Numbered from the stretch's first letter, positions 1 to 8,270 are shown. The stretch: 64,000 nucleotides of DNA from an uncultured Collinsella sp. (GCA_900541065.1 UQIE01000001.1:186001-250000), one strand, 5' to 3'. Numbers and translations: made by a program. The notes: a model not told the origin generated them from the sequence alone.

Positions 1-1094
1 TACTTGTCGACGACGCCCATGGGGACGACCATCCACAGGGCCTCGTCCTGCGCCGTCACAAACTCCGGCTCAAACGGGCGGTTGAACACATACTCGTCCA
101 CCACATACTTGGCAACGTTAAAGCCACTGTTAGTGACGTAGTAGTTGCTGCGGCCCTGGCGCGTGTTGAAATCGAAGAACTTAAACGAGCCGTCGCGCTC
201 GTCGTACTTAACGTCAAAGTTGGAATAGCCCACAAAGTGAAGGTCCTCGAGCAACTTGCGCACGCCGCCCATGAGTTCGTCGTTAGGCTCGGTAATGATA
301 CAGGCATGGTTGCCGACACCGTGGGGCTGATGCTCCTCGAGCAGCACATGGCCCAGGCACATCATGCGGACCTTACCGTTGCGGTCGGAATAGCTGGTGA
401 GCACGCGCATGTACTCGTCGTTGCCGGGCACGCGATCCTGCAAGATCAGATCGTCGGTGTAGCCGCTGGCATACGAATCGCGAATGACCTGTTCCAGCTC
501 GGCGCGGTCGGCAATCTCATAGGCCTTCTTCTGGCCCTCGAACTCATGCTGCCACCACATGATGCCGTCAGAAGGCTTCAGAATCATCGGGTAAGGAAAA
601 TCGATCTGGTCGAGCACTTCGGCAGGCGCCTCACCCTGAGCATTGAGCATCGCCTTGGTAAAGGTAAACGTGTGTGGATAGGGCACGCCATGCTTCTCGC
701 ACAGCTCGTAGAAGATCTCCTTCTTCTGGCACTGCTCGAGCATGCTGTAGGGCGCGTAGGGAGCGACGATGTTATCCGCCAGCTCATGAGCATCCTTGGC
801 TTGAGCCACGAGAGCGACATAGTTGTCGCCGCAGCCCACAAGGACAATAGTCTTGTCGGCATGCGCTTGGGCAATGCCGTTGACGGTTTTGAGCATCACG
901 GGCATGGTGTCGATATCCACGTTGGGCGTGTAGTCGATAATCTGGCTGCGGTACGCGGGACCCGTCTGATACTTGCCAAAGACCAGACTCTTGACCTGGT
1001 ACTCCTCGTAGAAGGCGCGCGCCACCGAATAGGCGTTGATGTCGCCACCAAGCAGCACGGGAATGAACTCGCGCTCTGTAAATTGCAATGCCAT
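1..1094 (-). CDS. D-aspartate ligase-like ATP-grasp protein (partial, runs off left edge)
   Basis: The visible N-terminal 364 codons read as an ATP-grasp carboxylate-amine ligase closely resembling AslFm, the enterococcal enzyme that adds D-Asp to the lysine side chain of peptidoglycan precursors. Seen: an N-terminal preATP-grasp segment (IPVLLGGDINAYSVARAF), then KKEIFYELCEKHGVPYP, the ILKPSDG strand, the QDRVPGNDEYMRVL loop and the FDVKYDERDG/FDFNTRQGRS metal-binding strand near residue 310. The start is the ATG preceded by AGGAAG seven bases away. The C-terminus lies outside the window. Inference: cytoplasmic cross-bridge amino acid ligase. The substrate could be another D-amino acid, because the family is not strictly specific. 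Confidence 0.82.
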   Translation of the reverse strand, partial: MALQFTEREFIPVLLGGDINAYSVARAFYEEYQVKSLVFGKYQTGPAYRSQIIDYTPNVDIDTMPVMLKTVNGIAQAHADKTIVLVGCGDNYVALVAQAKDAHELADNIVAPYAPYSMLEQCQKKEIFYELCEKHGVPYPHTFTFTKAMLNAQGEAPAEVLDQIDFPYPMILKPSDGIMWWQHEFEGQKKAYEIADRAELEQVIRDSYASGYTDDLILQDRVPGNDEYMRVLTSYSDRNGKVRMMCLGHVLLEEHQPHGVGNHACIITEPNDELMGGVRKLLEDLHFVGYSNFDVKYDERDGSFKFFDFNTRQGRSNYYVTNSGFNVAKYVVDEYVFNRPFEPEFVTAQDEALWMVVPMGVVDK

Positions 1095-1316
1095 GGAAAC
1101 TTCCTATCATGAACTGCCCACACAACGGGCGGTCTTTGCGCAACTGATTTATTTTAGCGTGCCAAGCCGCCGGCGCCCAAAGCTCCACCGTATCTATGGC
1201 AATCGACGTAATCGTCCAGCACGAAGACGGCGCTCACCGTTGTATGACAACGGGCAATGAACCTACCATTGTTGTAGGATTCAGTGTATTGACATCCTCG
1301 AGCGAAAGGCGCGCAC

Positions 1317-1949
1317 GTGCCCCAAGACCATCCGACCGATAATCCCATCCTCAATGCCGCGAGGCGCGAGCTGGCGAAACGTGCGAAAGCGACCGCTCCC
1401 CTGTGCACGGCAAACGACGCCTACAACGGACCCGCCCACATCGTCTCGATCAACACGTCGGTACACAAGGGCACTCGCAAGTCGCCCGTCGCCGATGGAC
1501 GCGACACCGTTATAGAGCAATTTGGCCTCGCCACCGATGCGCACGCCGGACATTGGCACCGTCAGGTTTCCTTTTTAGCCGCGGAGTCCATCCAGACGGC
1601 GCAGGCACGCGGGCTCGACGTACACGAGGGTGACTTTGGGGAGAACTTCACAACCCGGGGCATCAACCTGCTCTCGCTCCCTTTGGGCACACAGCTCAAG
1701 CTTGGAAGCGACGTGCTCGTCGAAATCAGCCAAATCGGCAAGGTCTGCCACACCCGTTGCGCCATCTACTATCTCGCCGGCGACTGCATCTTTCCCCACG
1801 AGGGCGTTTTCGGCGTGGTACTAAAGGGCGGAGAGGTCAACGCCGGTGACGAAATCCAGGTAGTCAAGCTCGGCGACGGCACCTGTTCGTTCACCCCCGC
1901 CGAGGCCCTCGAAGAGATTGAGCAGGCTCGCCAGAAGGGCACGCTGTAG
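1317..1949 (+). CDS. MOSC domain protein
   Basis: A 210-residue protein whose core (residues 40-190) matches the MOSC fold, the sulfur-carrier domain related to the molybdenum cofactor sulfurase C-terminus. The GKVCHTRC segment near residue 140 carries the cysteine that family members use to hold a persulfide. It starts at a GTG with GAAAGG eight bases upstream. About 35 extra residues precede the usual domain start, so a later start is possible, but no better ribosome site is seen. It is transcribed alone; no molybdopterin genes are beside it. Its role in metal-sulfur or cofactor sulfuration is family knowledge, not shown here. Confidence 0.85.
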   Translation: MPQDHPTDNPILNAARRELAKRAKATAPLCTANDAYNGPAHIVSINTSVHKGTRKSPVADGRDTVIEQFGLATDAHAGHWHRQVSFLAAESIQTAQARGLDVHEGDFGENFTTRGINLLSLPLGTQLKLGSDVLVEISQIGKVCHTRCAIYYLAGDCIFPHEGVFGVVLKGGEVNAGDEIQVVKLGDGTCSFTPAEALEEIEQARQKGTL

Positions 1950-2018
1950 TTATAAAACCCCACGTTGAGATGGCTTTTACAGCCCAAAACTCCTCTCAAA
2001 CAGAGCTCTGTAACGTTA

Positions 2019-2120
2019 AAGTTGAACTCTATGGTTTCTCAACAATTCATCATAACTGCAGGTCAAAGCCAAAGCCTCAAGTTCAACTTGACCCTTTGGA
2101 ACCTTTAAGGTTCAAGTTGA
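2019..2120. repeat. AAGTTGA-type inverted and direct repeats upstream of the secreted hydrolase
   Basis: Four copies of a TCAAGTT/AACTTGA motif lie in the 234-base gap before the hydrolase: one at 2020, a 15-base palindrome TCAAGTTCAACTTGA at 2077-2091, and TCAAGTTGA at 2112-2120. CAACTTGA (2084-2091) and TCAAGTTG (2112-2119) can also pair around AACCTTTAAGGTT. The cluster could be an operator or a leader hairpin; no regulator is identified. Confidence 0.5.
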
Positions 2121-2183
2121 GGTCGAAAGCAGTAGTAGAATACCGTTCGAACCATAACCTACGATTGATTGCAGAGGGACTGG

Positions 2184-3317
2184 ATGCAGCATTCGAATCA
2201 TCGCACCGCAGCGTTCATTGCGTCGAAGCCGGCTCGTATCATCACGAGCGCCGTGCTCGCCGTTGCGCTGACGGCCACGCCGATGCTCTCCCCCGTTGCG
2301 GCGTATGCCGCCTCGCAGGCAACGCAGGACCAGCTTTCCGCAGCCCAGCAGAAGATCGAAGCCGCCACGAGCGCCTACAACGACGCCCGCACCAAACTCG
2401 ATGACCTGCAAAAGCAGATTGACTCCAATGAGGCAAGCATCGAGGAAATCGAGGCCAAGCTTCCCGAGCAGCAGGCCAAGGCAAGCTCCGCCATGCGCGA
2501 TCTGTACAAGTATCAGAAGGGCACCAATCCCATCGTGAGCTTCCTGGTCAACGCACAGAGCCTGGGTGAGTTCATCACGACCTGCAAATACACCAACCAG
2601 ATCACGAGCTCGAGCGTCGACGAGATCGAACAGCTCAATAACATGCAAACCGAACTCGAGCAGAACAAGGCTGAGCTCCAGCAGGCCAAGTCTCAGCTTG
2701 AGGCAGAGCAGAAAAACGCCGAGGATGCGCTGGCACAGGCCCAGCAGCTCCGCAGCGAGGCACAGGCAAAAGCCGAGCAGGAAAATGCCGCCGAGCTTGC
2801 CAAGCTTGAGGCCGATAAGGCCGCTGCCGCCGAGAAGCTCTCGGGCGAGGGCGTAAGCGGCAGCAATTCCAGCAGCCAGGCCACCAACACCAACACCACC
2901 ATCGACACCACGGTGAACAGCTCCAATACTGGTAGCTCCGATTACGATTCGTTCATTAATGAGTGGACAGGCCGCATCGACAATTATCTCGCCGGCTCCC
3001 CCATGGCAGGCCAGGGCTATAACTTTGCCGTCGCCGCTTGGAATACCGGTGTCGACCCCCGTTGGTCCCCCGCCATCGCCTGCATCGAGAGCACCAAGGG
3101 TGCTTATTGCGCCAATTCTTACAACGCCTGGGGCTGGAGTGCACGTGGCGGCGGTTGGCGCAGCTTTGGCAGCTGGAGCGAGGGCATCTCCGCTCACGTT
3201 GCCTATCTGGGCGCCAACTACGGCTCCACCCTTACCCCGGCAGCGGCCAAAAAGTACTGCCCGCCCACGTGGCAGGACTGGTACAACAAAGTCGCCGCTC
3301 AGATGAACCGCATCTAA
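2184..3317 (+). CDS. Secreted coiled-coil peptidoglycan hydrolase-like protein
   Basis: The 377-residue product begins with a Sec signal peptide (basic start, hydrophobic ITSAVLAVALTATPML, cleavage near AYA-AS at residue 42). Residues 45-205 are a long Glu/Gln/Ala-rich coiled coil like that of PcsB/CwlO-type hydrolases. A Ser/Asn/Thr linker follows, then a C-terminal domain of about 120 residues of lysozyme-like type (WSPAIACIESTKGAYCANSYNAWGW), in which the Glu of CIES is a candidate catalytic acid. The ATG at 2184 is chosen because AGAGGGA lies just upstream and the signal peptide starts there; an upstream TTG in frame has no ribosome site. Inference: exported enzyme acting on the wall in growth or division. 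Confidence 0.85.
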   Translation: MQHSNHRTAAFIASKPARIITSAVLAVALTATPMLSPVAAYAASQATQDQLSAAQQKIEAATSAYNDARTKLDDLQKQIDSNEASIEEIEAKLPEQQAKASSAMRDLYKYQKGTNPIVSFLVNAQSLGEFITTCKYTNQITSSSVDEIEQLNNMQTELEQNKAELQQAKSQLEAEQKNAEDALAQAQQLRSEAQAKAEQENAAELAKLEADKAAAAEKLSGEGVSGSNSSSQATNTNTTIDTTVNSSNTGSSDYDSFINEWTGRIDNYLAGSPMAGQGYNFAVAAWNTGVDPRWSPAIACIESTKGAYCANSYNAWGWSARGGGWRSFGSWSEGISAHVAYLGANYGSTLTPAAAKKYCPPTWQDWYNKVAAQMNRI

Positions 3318-3327
3318 GTGCAACTGC

Positions 3328-3356
3328 AAAGGGCCCCAATGGGGTCCTTTTCTTTT
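3328..3356 (+). terminator. Rho-independent terminator of the secreted hydrolase gene
   Basis: AAAGGGCCCC pairs with GGGGTCCTTT around AAT (one G-T pair) and is followed by TCTTTT. Confidence 0.85.
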
Positions 3357-4731
3357 AGGTAGCGGAGGTATCGACGACGCCGGTCGCATTGGCAACCGCG
3401 ACTATGACAATCATGCATAGGAGCAGCACACCCAATGCCTTGAGCCAGAGTTTCGCGAGTTTCTTGCCGCGATAGCTGTCGAGCAGTGCGAATCGCCGAC
3501 GAAGACGGCGCTTATCGAGCAGTGCGAAATGCATAAGCACCATAAGGCCATCGACAAAGAAAAAATACTCGATTATGAGAAGCCACGTCGGGTAGCTTTG
3601 GTTTGCTCCGGTGGGGTGAAAGACGGCAAAGTGACTTCCGGCAAAGAACACAAGCAGCGAGAAGCAGACGAGCGTATTCCAAATGCGGCCCAGAGACTCC
3701 GGAACGCGAGAGAGCAGGCCGCATGCAGCGGAGGCGGCAGGGCCAGGAGGCCCTGCGGGGTTCTGGAGCCCTTGGGGCGTCAACACCGTCTCCGAGGCCG
3801 GAGTTCGGACAGGCGGCGCAGGAGGCCGCACGGGGCGACTCAGATCGTATGCCGCGCGCGTCGCCCGTCCCAACGCTTCCGCACTCGCAAAACGCTTGGC
3901 CGGGTCGAGCGCCATCGACATGCAGACGGCATCGGCAAGTGGAGTGGGAATGCCGCGCGCCTCGCATTGCTCGCGCATGTCGAGCCCTGGCTTAGGGTCG
4001 ACTCCCGTCAAGCAGAAGAACAACAGGGCGCCAAGTGCGTAGACGTCGCTTCGCACGCTCGTCTGCCCAAACCCATACTGCTCGGGCGGCGCATAGGGTC
4101 GCGTGCCAAACTTGACGGTGTCGGCATCGGCGCCATCGTGCCATACGCGCGCGATCCCCAGGTCGATAATCACCAGCGATGAAAACGTCAGGCCGTCATC
4201 AGGCGTATAGTTGGCACCTGTCACGATGATATTCGACGGCTTGAGGTCACGATGGATCACCGGCGCCGACGTCTCCCCCGCCATTGCAAAACCGGTATGG
4301 AGCTCGCCCACGGCGTCGCAAAGGACAGGATACAATTCACGCGCATAATCGGGGGTGGCTCCCAGACGGTCCACCAGCGCCCCGAGCGTCTCCCCTTCGA
4401 TGTATTCCATAACCACGTTGAGCTCGTCGCCCACACGACGACAATCGACGATTCTGGGCAGGTGCTCAAAACGCCTGCCTGCCCGCTGAACGGCAAACAG
4501 ACGCTCGTATGCCCCGCCGATTTGAGCCGAAGCATCGATGCGTTTACGGACAAAGGGGCCGAGCGAGCCACCGCCGGTTCCTTCAAAGTACACGAGCTCG
4601 GTTGTTTCAACGGTCGAGCGCTTAAGCACACGCTCCACGCGATAGCTGTCGTCGCAATCGAGCGACGCCAGGTGCTCGGCAAGCGCTGCGGTCAGCTCGT
4701 CATCGGAATATGTTGGGGTCTGAGTATCCAT
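3355..4731 (-). CDS. Membrane-anchored Ser/Thr protein kinase
   Basis: A Hanks-type kinase of about 458 residues. Visible motifs: an RKRID lysine strand, HRDLKPSN catalytic loop, IIDLGIARVW (DLG in place of DFG), and APPEQYG in place of APE. After a Pro/Ala-rich juxtamembrane stretch (about residues 305-345) two hydrophobic helices surround a basic segment (LDKRRLRRRF), so the kinase domain is cytoplasmic and C-terminally anchored. There is no PASTA domain, so it is not a PknB/Stk-type wall sensor. Several starts are possible (GTG 4761, ATG 4743 or 4731); the last sits behind GGAGG but closely. It lies directly downstream of an HTH protein on the same strand and is likely co-transcribed with it. 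Confidence 0.85.
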   Translation of the reverse strand: MDTQTPTYSDDELTAALAEHLASLDCDDSYRVERVLKRSTVETTELVYFEGTGGGSLGPFVRKRIDASAQIGGAYERLFAVQRAGRRFEHLPRIVDCRRVGDELNVVMEYIEGETLGALVDRLGATPDYARELYPVLCDAVGELHTGFAMAGETSAPVIHRDLKPSNIIVTGANYTPDDGLTFSSLVIIDLGIARVWHDGADADTVKFGTRPYAPPEQYGFGQTSVRSDVYALGALLFFCLTGVDPKPGLDMREQCEARGIPTPLADAVCMSMALDPAKRFASAEALGRATRAAYDLSRPVRPPAPPVRTPASETVLTPQGLQNPAGPPGPAASAACGLLSRVPESLGRIWNTLVCFSLLVFFAGSHFAVFHPTGANQSYPTWLLIIEYFFFVDGLMVLMHFALLDKRRLRRRFALLDSYRGKKLAKLWLKALGVLLLCMIVIVAVANATGVVDTSAT

Positions 4732-4829
4732 AGCCTCCATCATAGCGCAGGGTGCAGACACCCCATGGCATCCGCGCCCCGTTCGTTTGCGTCGTTGTTC
4801 GGCAGCTCCGCCAGCTCAGATATCAACCG

Positions 4830-5252
4830 CTAACTCACCGTCTCCTCGCCAAAGCGATACAGCTCCTCGTTGACCTTTTGGAGGCTGCACCCGCGATCGA
4901 TACAAAAGATGATAATCGCATCGCGGCGGTCCTTGCAGTTAAGGACGCTTACCCCGGCAGCCGTCAGCGCACGGTTGGTCTCTTTGAGCGTCAGCGCCAT
5001 CGCAAAGGCAATCTGCAGCACCTTATTGCGGCTCGGATGCCGCGCACCGGTAAAGATCTGATACCCAAAGGTCTCATTGAGATCGGCCATACGAACCACG
5101 CGCGAGCGCTCCAAGCCCTTTTCCTGCAGCAGCTGCTTCAGGTAGTCCGAAAGCGACGGGGCGGCAAAGTCGTGTTCTTTGATATAGCCATCGATGTTTG
5201 GCGCGTCGAGAAGCTCATTGAGCAACTCGTCAGTCAGCTTTTTATCGGGCAT
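4830..5252 (-). CDS. Helix-turn-helix protein upstream of the kinase
   Basis: A 140-residue soluble protein. Residues 30-90 look like an XRE-type helix-turn-helix (LSDYLKQLLQEKGLERSRVV, then YQIFTGARHPSRNKVLQIAFAM), followed by a helical C-terminus with several cysteines and acidic residues. The ribosome site GGAGGTGAAG precedes the ATG. The pairing with a protein kinase 98 bases downstream on the same strand suggests a shared signalling role, perhaps as kinase substrate; that is inference. No DNA target is identified. Confidence 0.7.
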   Translation of the reverse strand: MPDKKLTDELLNELLDAPNIDGYIKEHDFAAPSLSDYLKQLLQEKGLERSRVVRMADLNETFGYQIFTGARHPSRNKVLQIAFAMALTLKETNRALTAAGVSVLNCKDRRDAIIIFCIDRGCSLQKVNEELYRFGEETVS

Positions 5253-5284
5253 ACGACTTCACCTCCCCCAGTGCATGCAACATG

Positions 5285-5728
5285 CTAGAAACCGCTTACG
5301 TCCGAACGCTCCCAGCTAGCAACCTGGTCGGGAGACACCGTACCCAGCGCCTCGAACTTCCAGGAGCCGCCCGCCTTCAGATGATTGGTGTTTGCAAGAG
5401 CCGTTCCAACCTGGTTGCCATCGGCATCATACAGAACATATTCAATCTGAATGTAGCTCTTTTCCTTGTCCGTGTTATTGGTCAGGGTGCCCGTGATCTT
5501 ATAGGTAAACTGATTGGAAGTGTCTTCAGCCTCGTCAGCAATGGTATACGGTTCTTGCGGTTCTTTTTGCTCCTCAGCCTGCCGTGTCGTCTCGGCAGGT
5601 TTTGCCGAATCGCTCGCAGACGAATCGGTTGAGTTGCCGCCCATAGAGCCCACGGCACCGACAATAACCAGCACCACGATGATGCCTAGGACAATCTTGC
5701 CGATCGGCTTCTTTCCCTCTTTTGCCAT
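5285..5728 (-). CDS. FxLYD-domain membrane protein
   Basis: A 147-residue protein with one N-terminal transmembrane segment (IVLGIIVVLVIVGAVGSM), a Ser/Asp/Glu-rich linker and a C-terminal beta domain (YKITGTLTNNTDKEKSYIQI, then EYVLYDADGNQVGTALANT) typical of the FxLYD family of extracytoplasmic domains. It is expected to face outward. The ATG has AAGGAT eight bases upstream, and that ribosome site lies in one arm of a perfect 14-bp inverted repeat. It precedes the HTH/kinase genes on the same strand by 32 bases and may form an operon with them. Confidence 0.75.
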   Translation of the reverse strand: MAKEGKKPIGKIVLGIIVVLVIVGAVGSMGGNSTDSSASDSAKPAETTRQAEEQKEPQEPYTIADEAEDTSNQFTYKITGTLTNNTDKEKSYIQIEYVLYDADGNQVGTALANTNHLKAGGSWKFEALGTVSPDQVASWERSDVSGF

Positions 5729-5733
5729 TATTC

Positions 5734-5787
5734 ATCCTTCCTACGATCCGGCTACCGTGCCGACACACAGCACATCGTAGGAAGGAT
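5734..5787 (-). promoter_or_regulatory. Perfect 14-bp inverted repeat covering the ribosome site of the FxLYD gene
   Basis: ATCCTTCCTACGAT (5734-5747) is repeated inverted as ATCGTAGGAAGGAT (5774-5787) around a loop of about 26 bases. In the mRNA of the minus-strand gene the proximal arm contains the Shine-Dalgarno sequence six to eleven bases before the start codon, so the hairpin would hide it. The arms are too exact to be chance. Whether it works as RNA or as a protein-binding palindrome is unknown. Confidence 0.6.
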
Positions 5788-5892
5788 TGAACTTGAATTC
5801 ATTAGCTGAGAGCTAAGGCTGCGGTAAACGGCCAATGCAGTTATCCAAACGTTGAGCAAACGCACTTTGCGCAACCGTCTGCTGGCAGCGCA

Positions 5893-6216
5893 TCAACCCA
5901 CCGTGACGGATTCCCCGGTAAAGGCACTGATCATCAACAGGACAAAGAACACCAGGTAGCTGACACTCAGCAAGTACGCAATAATCAGGAAGACGACCCA
6001 GCCGACATTGGTTTTACCGTCGGCACGGCGTTGCTCGCGATTACGGCAAAGCCAAATCGTCACGCCAATGGCCACAATCAGCAACACGAGTGCCGCTGCT
6101 GCCAACCCGGCAAGCGCAAACATCACGCCAATGCTCACAGCAATAACCGGAAGCAGCAGCAAGCCGCAGCCACACCCACCGGGACTATAAACGGCAGACT
6201 GTCGGCATCGCCTCAT
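5893..6216 (-). CDS. Small membrane protein, function unknown
   Basis: About 107 residues with two or three hydrophobic segments (LLLLPVIAVSIGVMFALAGL, AALVLLIVAIGVTIWL, WVVFLIIAYLLSVSYLVFF) separated by a basic loop (CRNREQRRADGKTNVG). The start at MRRCRQ is preferred because a G-rich ribosome site precedes it; an in-frame GTG ten codons upstream lacks one. No domain is recognised. It lies between the higBA pair and the FxLYD/HTH/kinase genes on the same strand. Confidence 0.6.
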   Translation of the reverse strand: MRRCRQSAVYSPGGCGCGLLLLPVIAVSIGVMFALAGLAAAALVLLIVAIGVTIWLCRNREQRRADGKTNVGWVVFLIIAYLLSVSYLVFFVLLMISAFTGESVTVG

Positions 6217-6245
6217 CGCCGCGCCACCCCCATCATCTTTGAGCA

Positions 6246-6587
6246 CTACAGTGCGATGGCCTGCTGAACAGGAACGATCTTGCCGAGTTCCGGTTCGATC
6301 CGCCTTTTCTCGGCTTCAAGGTCAAACGCCACCTGAGCGCGCAGCCAATAACCATCCGTCAGGCCAAAGTAGCGGCAAAGACGGAGGTCGGTGTCGGCCG
6401 TCACGCGACGTTTTCCCAAGACAATCTGCCCGATACGCTGAGCCGGAATCCCAGTCTCTTTCGCAAGACGATATTGAGAAATGCCCATGGGAACAAGAAA
6501 CTCCTCTTTGAGAAGCTCACCAGGAGTCACCGGCGACAGCAAATCGGCCGAAGCCTCATCACTTGTGATAATCGACGATTTCGACAT
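6246..6587 (-). CDS. higA: HigA-type antitoxin
   Basis: A 113-residue XRE-family antitoxin of the HigA/VapI group: TPGELLKEEFLVPMGISQYR, then LAKETGIPAQRIGQIVLGKR, the characteristic N-terminal helix and helix-turn-helix, and RLCRYFGLTDGYWLRAQVAFDLE. It neutralises HigB and represses its own promoter in the known family. It starts inside the 3' end of higB (29-base overlap), with AGGAGA eight bases before the ATG, so the two are translationally coupled in the toxin-first order typical of higBA. Confidence 0.93.
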   Translation of the reverse strand: MSKSSIITSDEASADLLSPVTPGELLKEEFLVPMGISQYRLAKETGIPAQRIGQIVLGKRRVTADTDLRLCRYFGLTDGYWLRAQVAFDLEAEKRRIEPELGKIVPVQQAIAL

Positions 6588-6840
6588 TCCAAGCCATCTC
6601 CTGTCTCCACTCAAAACAGACCCGATAGCGCTCGTTAACACGGATGCTATATTGACCGGCACGATCGCCCTTCAAAGCTTCCAGGCGGTTGCCCGGTGGA
6701 ACGCGAAGATCATCAAGTGAAGCACAAACCTGCAGTTGGCGAATCTTCCTCAACGCAACACGCTCAAAGGGCACGAACCTCCTGACCCGCACACCCATGG
6801 CAAAGCGTTCGGTATCCTCATCTTTATACGATGCAATCAT
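6559..6840 (-). CDS. higB: HigB-type toxin (RelE superfamily mRNA interferase)
   Basis: A 93-residue RelE/ParE-fold protein with the HigB signature: AMGVRVRRFVPFERVALRKI, LRVPPGNRLEALKGDRAGQY, SIRVNERYRVCFEWRQ and a C-terminal VEIVDYHK. The conserved basic residues and the C-terminal Tyr-His needed for ribosome-dependent mRNA cleavage are present, so it looks intact. It is the first gene of the higBA operon; a -10 box and a perfect palindrome lie just upstream. Confidence 0.93.
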   Translation of the reverse strand: MIASYKDEDTERFAMGVRVRRFVPFERVALRKIRQLQVCASLDDLRVPPGNRLEALKGDRAGQYSIRVNERYRVCFEWRQEMAWNVEIVDYHK

Positions 6841-6851
6841 AGTATCGCCTT

Positions 6852-6897
6852 ACGTTAGTAACGTCAAACGTTTCTATAGACTTACATCTCTATTATA
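6852..6897 (-). promoter_or_regulatory. higBA promoter and operator
   Basis: On the minus strand a TATAAT -10 box (6892-6897) precedes higB with no good -35. Between it and the start codon lies the perfect palindrome ACGTTA-G-TAACGT (6852-6864), a plausible HigA operator. Confidence 0.65.
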
Positions 6898-6942
6898 TCG
6901 TACGTTTGTTCGTGTTTTCTAGAACAAATAGTCCTTTGCGCC

Positions 6943-8130
6943 TTAGTCAAGCAAAAGCAATCGTTTGTAGACATCGAGGCCTTTGAGAAGGATTTCCTCG
7001 TCGAAGAGCATGCTATCGGTATGCAGAGCGCTTGTGGCATAGGCGGGACAGCCATCCGAATCACTCGGGTTGTCTTGGTCCTCTGGCATACCCGTGCCCA
7101 GCAGGAAAAACACGCCCGGCAGATGGCGTTGATAGAACGCGAAATCCTCGGCGATCAGCAGCGGTTCCTCCACAAGCTGCAGCCCGGGCAAGGCAGGCGC
7201 GACGCTGGCAAACAACTCGGGGTCGTTGTCGACCGGCGGATAGCCCTCGGCAAAGTTGAGATCATACGTGCAGCCCGTTGCGGCACAGGCATCGTCCAGC
7301 ACGCGGCGCACGCCTTCGCGCGCCCGGTCGAACATGTCGTCCGTAAACACACGCAGGCTTCCGGCCACATGGGCCTCCCCCGCCACCGCGTTGCAAACCG
7401 TACCGGCCTGCAGCAGACCAAACTTACCGATACAGGGCTCGTCGGTGCCCAGCTCGTCCATCAGTTCGCGCTCGGCAACCAAGAACTTGGCAGCCGCCAG
7501 CGCCGCATCGTGCGACTCCTCGACCGGAACGCCATAGGTCTTAGCGATATGGATGCTCGTCCCGTGAATATGAATGTGTGTCTCACTCGAACGCGCCAGC
7601 AGCGGACCGGAACAACTCGCCAACGTGCCGGCAGGCAGATCGGGCCACACATGGAAGCCAAAAATGCGGTCAGCCCCATAGCGCTCGAACACACCGCTCT
7701 CGCATACCGTCTTGGCACCACCGGTCGTTTCCTCGGCCGGCTGGAACACAAAGAGAACGTTGCGCCTAATGGCGCCCGGCTGCTCACGAATCGTGCGATC
7801 GACAAAGGTTGCCGCCGCAAGGGCCATGGCCATGTGTCCATCGTGTCCGCAAGCGTGCATCTTTCCGGGATGCTTCGAGGAAAAGGCCGCACCCGTCGCC
7901 TCCGCGATGGGCAGTGCGTCCATATCGGCGCGAATCGCCGTGGCATGCGCGGCGCCCGTGCCAGCGTCGAAGAAAGCACAAACACAGCTGGGGCAGGGAT
8001 GGGTCACTTCACAGGCAAGCGAAGCGAGCACGCCCTCGATATAGGCTATGGTTTGAGGAAGATCGAAATCGAGCTCCGGAATGCGATGCAGGTCGCGACG
8101 ATAGCGACGAAGTTCTTGGAGCTCGGTCAT
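6943..8130 (-). CDS. M20-family amidohydrolase, candidate N-acetyldiaminopimelate deacetylase
   Basis: A 395-residue di-metal amidohydrolase of the M20 hippuricase/AmhX/YkuR branch. Seen: RRDLHRIPELDF at the start, RADMDALPI, HACGHDGHM, FQPAEETTGGAK and a C-terminal AEDFAFYQRHLPGVFFLLGTG. The start MTELQEL is preferred (AAAGGATCC upstream; the RRDLHRIPE motif lies at its usual distance). Known members cleave N-acyl or aromatic amides. Here it is divergent from a lysine-riboswitch-controlled lysA-dapA-dapB-dapH operon. Since DapH makes N-acetyl intermediates, an N-acetyl-LL-diaminopimelate deacetylase role is a reasonable inference; a general peptide or hippurate role remains possible. Confidence 0.88.
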   Translation of the reverse strand: MTELQELRRYRRDLHRIPELDFDLPQTIAYIEGVLASLACEVTHPCPSCVCAFFDAGTGAAHATAIRADMDALPIAEATGAAFSSKHPGKMHACGHDGHMAMALAAATFVDRTIREQPGAIRRNVLFVFQPAEETTGGAKTVCESGVFERYGADRIFGFHVWPDLPAGTLASCSGPLLARSSETHIHIHGTSIHIAKTYGVPVEESHDAALAAAKFLVAERELMDELGTDEPCIGKFGLLQAGTVCNAVAGEAHVAGSLRVFTDDMFDRAREGVRRVLDDACAATGCTYDLNFAEGYPPVDNDPELFASVAPALPGLQLVEEPLLIAEDFAFYQRHLPGVFFLLGTGMPEDQDNPSDSDGCPAYATSALHTDSMLFDEEILLKGLDVYKRLLLLD

Positions 8131-8241
8131 AAAGGATCCTTTCATGGGGCATATCCATTCACACAATATTGTGATACAGGATTGCGGCACACATGTTTCC
8201 AGCATATTGCTGCATTTTTTAAACGTTATATACGAATACTC

Positions 8242-8270
8242 TTGTTTGGTAAAGTGCAACGTGGTAGGGT
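8242..8270 (+). promoter_or_regulatory. Putative promoter of the lysine operon
   Basis: TTGTTT (8242-8247), a 17-base spacer and TAGGGT (8265-8270) would place the transcript start just before helix P1 of the riboswitch. An inverted repeat GTGGTA/TACCAC (8261-8266/8274-8279) overlaps the -10. Confidence 0.45.

Noticed and set aside
237..1112. Long open frame on the plus strand opposite the ATP-grasp gene
   Set aside because: It is antisense to a clear ligase frame and has the His/Leu/Val-rich composition typical of shadow frames in GC-rich DNA.
2112..3395. 427-codon minus-strand frame opposite the secreted hydrolase
   Set aside because: Gly/Leu/Ala-rich mirror of the hydrolase coiled-coil codons; no ribosome site and no domain.
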